A DNA stretch of 64,000 bases from assembly GCA_947448725.1 (NCBI GenBank), contig CANFOM010000003.1, positions 99,094 through 163,093 of the forward strand. The letters are read 5' to 3'. Under the pieces are notes generated by a model. That model was not told the DNA's origin, did not search any database, and was given only the letters and a program-made list of their open reading frames with translations. The position numbers and the translations under genes were made by a program. The stretch comes from Bacteroidota bacterium (GTDB lineage: Bacteria > Bacteroidota > Bacteroidia > Chitinophagales > Chitinophagaceae). Below, one piece after another: positions 62,125-64,000 of the stretch. Each line of letters starts with the position of its first letter. Within the stretch, counting starts at the first letter, position 1.

Positions 62125-63681
62125 TTATATGACGATTTCTTCTTGTTGGTCGTCCAAGAATTGGTATTTCACCAAATGACTTGCATTGGAGGCCTGCGAT
62201 TTAAGTTTAATTTTATACTTCTTTTTCCAACGCTTTATAATGCTCGTAAATAGACCCTTGGTTAAATGAGAATGAATGATAGGGTGTACCACTAAAATCA
62301 AGGATTTATGCCCGTGTGTGGCCAAATAAGCCAATTTCTTCTCCATTTCATCCTCCAGTAATAAAGCCGAAGTTATTTTACCCGAACCAGCACAGGCTGG
62401 ACAGTCTTCAGAAGTATTAATATTTACTTCCGGTCTAATTCTTTGGCGGGTAGCTTGCAATAAACCAAACTTGGAAATTGACAAAATAGAATGCCTAGCA
62501 CGGTCGGTTTTCATATGCTCTTCCAAGGCTTCCTGCACTTTTCTTCGATTGTCGGGTAGTTTCATATCTATGAAATCAACCACAATGATGCCTCCAATAT
62601 CGCGCAGTCTTAATTGTCTGGCAATTTCCTCTGCAGCTTCCAAATTGGTTTGTAAAGCATTTTCCTCCTGGTTATTGCCCACACTTTTAAATCCACTATT
62701 CACGTCAATCACATGCAAAGCTTCGGTATGTTCTATTATTAAGTAAGCACCGCTATTTAAATTAACCGTTTTACCAAAACTAGATTTCACTTGTTTGGTA
62801 ATACCATATTGATCAAATATTTCTTGATCACCACTGTATAAACTTAATATATTGGTTTTGTGCGGCGCAATTCTTTGAAGATAGCTTAGCGTTAAATCAT
62901 ATATTTTTTTATCGTTGACTACAATTTTATTAAAGTCTTCACTTAGCAAATCTCTTAATATACTATTGGTTTTACTTTCCTCATTCATAATTCTAGCAGG
63001 AGGCAATGCGCCTTTCATATTAGATTGAATGTTTTTCCAGTTTTGTGTTAGGGTAAGTAAGTCCTCGTGTAATTCGGCAGTGGTTTTACCTTCAGCTGCT
63101 GTCCGCACAATGATGCCAAAGTTTTTAGGACGTACGCCTTCGAGTATTTTTTGTAATCTTTTACGTTCTTCACCGGAATGAATTTTTTTAGATACCGCCA
63201 CCATTTCATTAAAGGGCGTTAACACCACAAACCTTCCGGCTAAGGACAATTCACAAGTAAGTCGAGGTCCCTTGGCAGCAATAGGCTCTTTTAAAATTTG
63301 AACCAATAACGTAGGCTTGCCATTAAGTACTTCACTTATTTTTCCAGTTTTTATAATTTCTGGAGCTGTTTGAAATTTTGCAAAATCAAAGGAATTGTTG
63401 TCATCATTCATGGACAACTGTGAAAACTTGAGGACAGATTTTATGTAGGGGCTTAAATCGGTATAATGCAAAAACGCATCTTTTTCAAACCCAACATCTA
63501 CAAAGGCTGCATTTAAACCTGGAATAATTTTTTTAACTTTTCCTAGGTACAGATCGCCCACAGACCAACGGGCATCCATTTTTTCGTTGTGTATTTCTAC
63601 CAACTTTTTCTCTTCTAACAAGGCTATTTCTACCCCATTGTCTGAGCTATTAATTATTAATTCTTTGTTCACGTATAGCAA
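62125..63681 (-). CDS. Ribonuclease E/G family protein
   Basis: GDLYLGKVKKIIPGLNAAFVDVGFEKDAFLH S1-like, GGIIVVDFIDM, CPACAGSGKI; GTG at 63672 (VNKELIINSS) may be the true start. Confidence 0.94.
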   Translation of the reverse strand: MLYVNKELIINSSDNGVEIALLEEKKLVEIHNEKMDARWSVGDLYLGKVKKIIPGLNAAFVDVGFEKDAFLHYTDLSPYIKSVLKFSQLSMNDDNNSFDFAKFQTAPEIIKTGKISEVLNGKPTLLVQILKEPIAAKGPRLTCELSLAGRFVVLTPFNEMVAVSKKIHSGEERKRLQKILEGVRPKNFGIIVRTAAEGKTTAELHEDLLTLTQNWKNIQSNMKGALPPARIMNEESKTNSILRDLLSEDFNKIVVNDKKIYDLTLSYLQRIAPHKTNILSLYSGDQEIFDQYGITKQVKSSFGKTVNLNSGAYLIIEHTEALHVIDVNSGFKSVGNNQEENALQTNLEAAEEIARQLRLRDIGGIIVVDFIDMKLPDNRRKVQEALEEHMKTDRARHSILSISKFGLLQATRQRIRPEVNINTSEDCPACAGSGKITSALLLEDEMEKKLAYLATHGHKSLILVVHPIIHSHLTKGLFTSIIKRWKKKYKIKLKSQASNASHLVKYQFLDDQQEEIVI

Positions 63682-63813
63682 CTTTTTAAAAACAGTTAGC
63701 CAGCAAAATAGCGAGCAGCTGCTTTATGTTTTTTGAATCACGACCACTTTACAAAGGAAGGAAAAGGTAAGGTAAAGTTGCTTAGTAGATAAGTGGTGTG
63801 CAATTGGAAAAGA

Positions 63814-63848
63814 AGACAAGCGTATTTGAAATTCAAATACGCTTGTCT
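63814..63848 (-). terminator. Long perfect hairpin downstream of the 31-aa basic ORF
   Basis: agacaagcgtatttgaa-a-ttcaaatacgcttgtct (17-bp perfect arms), followed by TCTTTTCC on the minus transcript. Confidence 0.75.
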
Positions 63849-63860
63849 ATGGATATAGAA

Positions 63861-63956
63861 CTATTTGTTCTTTTTCTTATGACGATTCTTTCTTAAACGT
63901 TTTTTTCTTTTGTGCGTCGCAATTTTATGACGCTTTCTTTTTTTACCACAAGGCAT
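63861..63956 (-). CDS. 31-aa highly basic protein, AURKAIP1/COX24-domain-like (not in the supplied ORF track)
   Basis: Hand translation: MPCGKKRKRHKIATHKRKKRLRKNRHKKKNK*, intact ATG to TAG, flanked by its own hairpin terminator. Confidence 0.82.
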   Translation of the reverse strand: MPCGKKRKRHKIATHKRKKRLRKNRHKKKNK

Positions 63957-64000
63957 GTCGAATAATTTTTGTTATAAAATGTTATTTCTTTAATTCTTGA

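Overview
The window reads as ordinary low-GC Bacteroidota chromosome. TAnnTTTG-type -7 elements, SusC/SusD, GldH and DUF4834-type genes support this; a Chitinophagaceae-like lineage is only my impression. It is densely packed with housekeeping genes: rimP-nusA-infB, purF-like, recQ, typA, obg, asd, ligA, yicC, mutL, ricT/holB, comF/radA and rne/rng. Small accessory modules include arsR-arsM-arsC, ald/lrp, a chromate transporter, an RND efflux pair, a TonB receptor plus lipoprotein at the left edge, and a SusC/SusD/lipoprotein locus. I saw no tRNA, rRNA, CRISPR array, transposase or prophage. I found no multi-gene system I could honestly call new. The observations most worth a second look are: (1) terminator-like hairpins placed 5-30 nt before the start codons of rimP, asd and susC, suggesting leader attenuation; (2) an arginase-family 'formimidoylglutamase' that has lost exactly the two ligands specific to the Mn-B site; (3) a MutL with a degraded endonuclease motif; (4) a 31-aa basic AURKAIP1/COX24-like ORF missing from the supplied ORF track, followed by a 17-bp perfect hairpin; (5) a 13-bp perfect operator-like inverted repeat abutting arsR; and (6) repeated GTAA-N3-TTAC motifs between ald and lrp. 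All functional calls come from reading motifs by eye; no searches were run.
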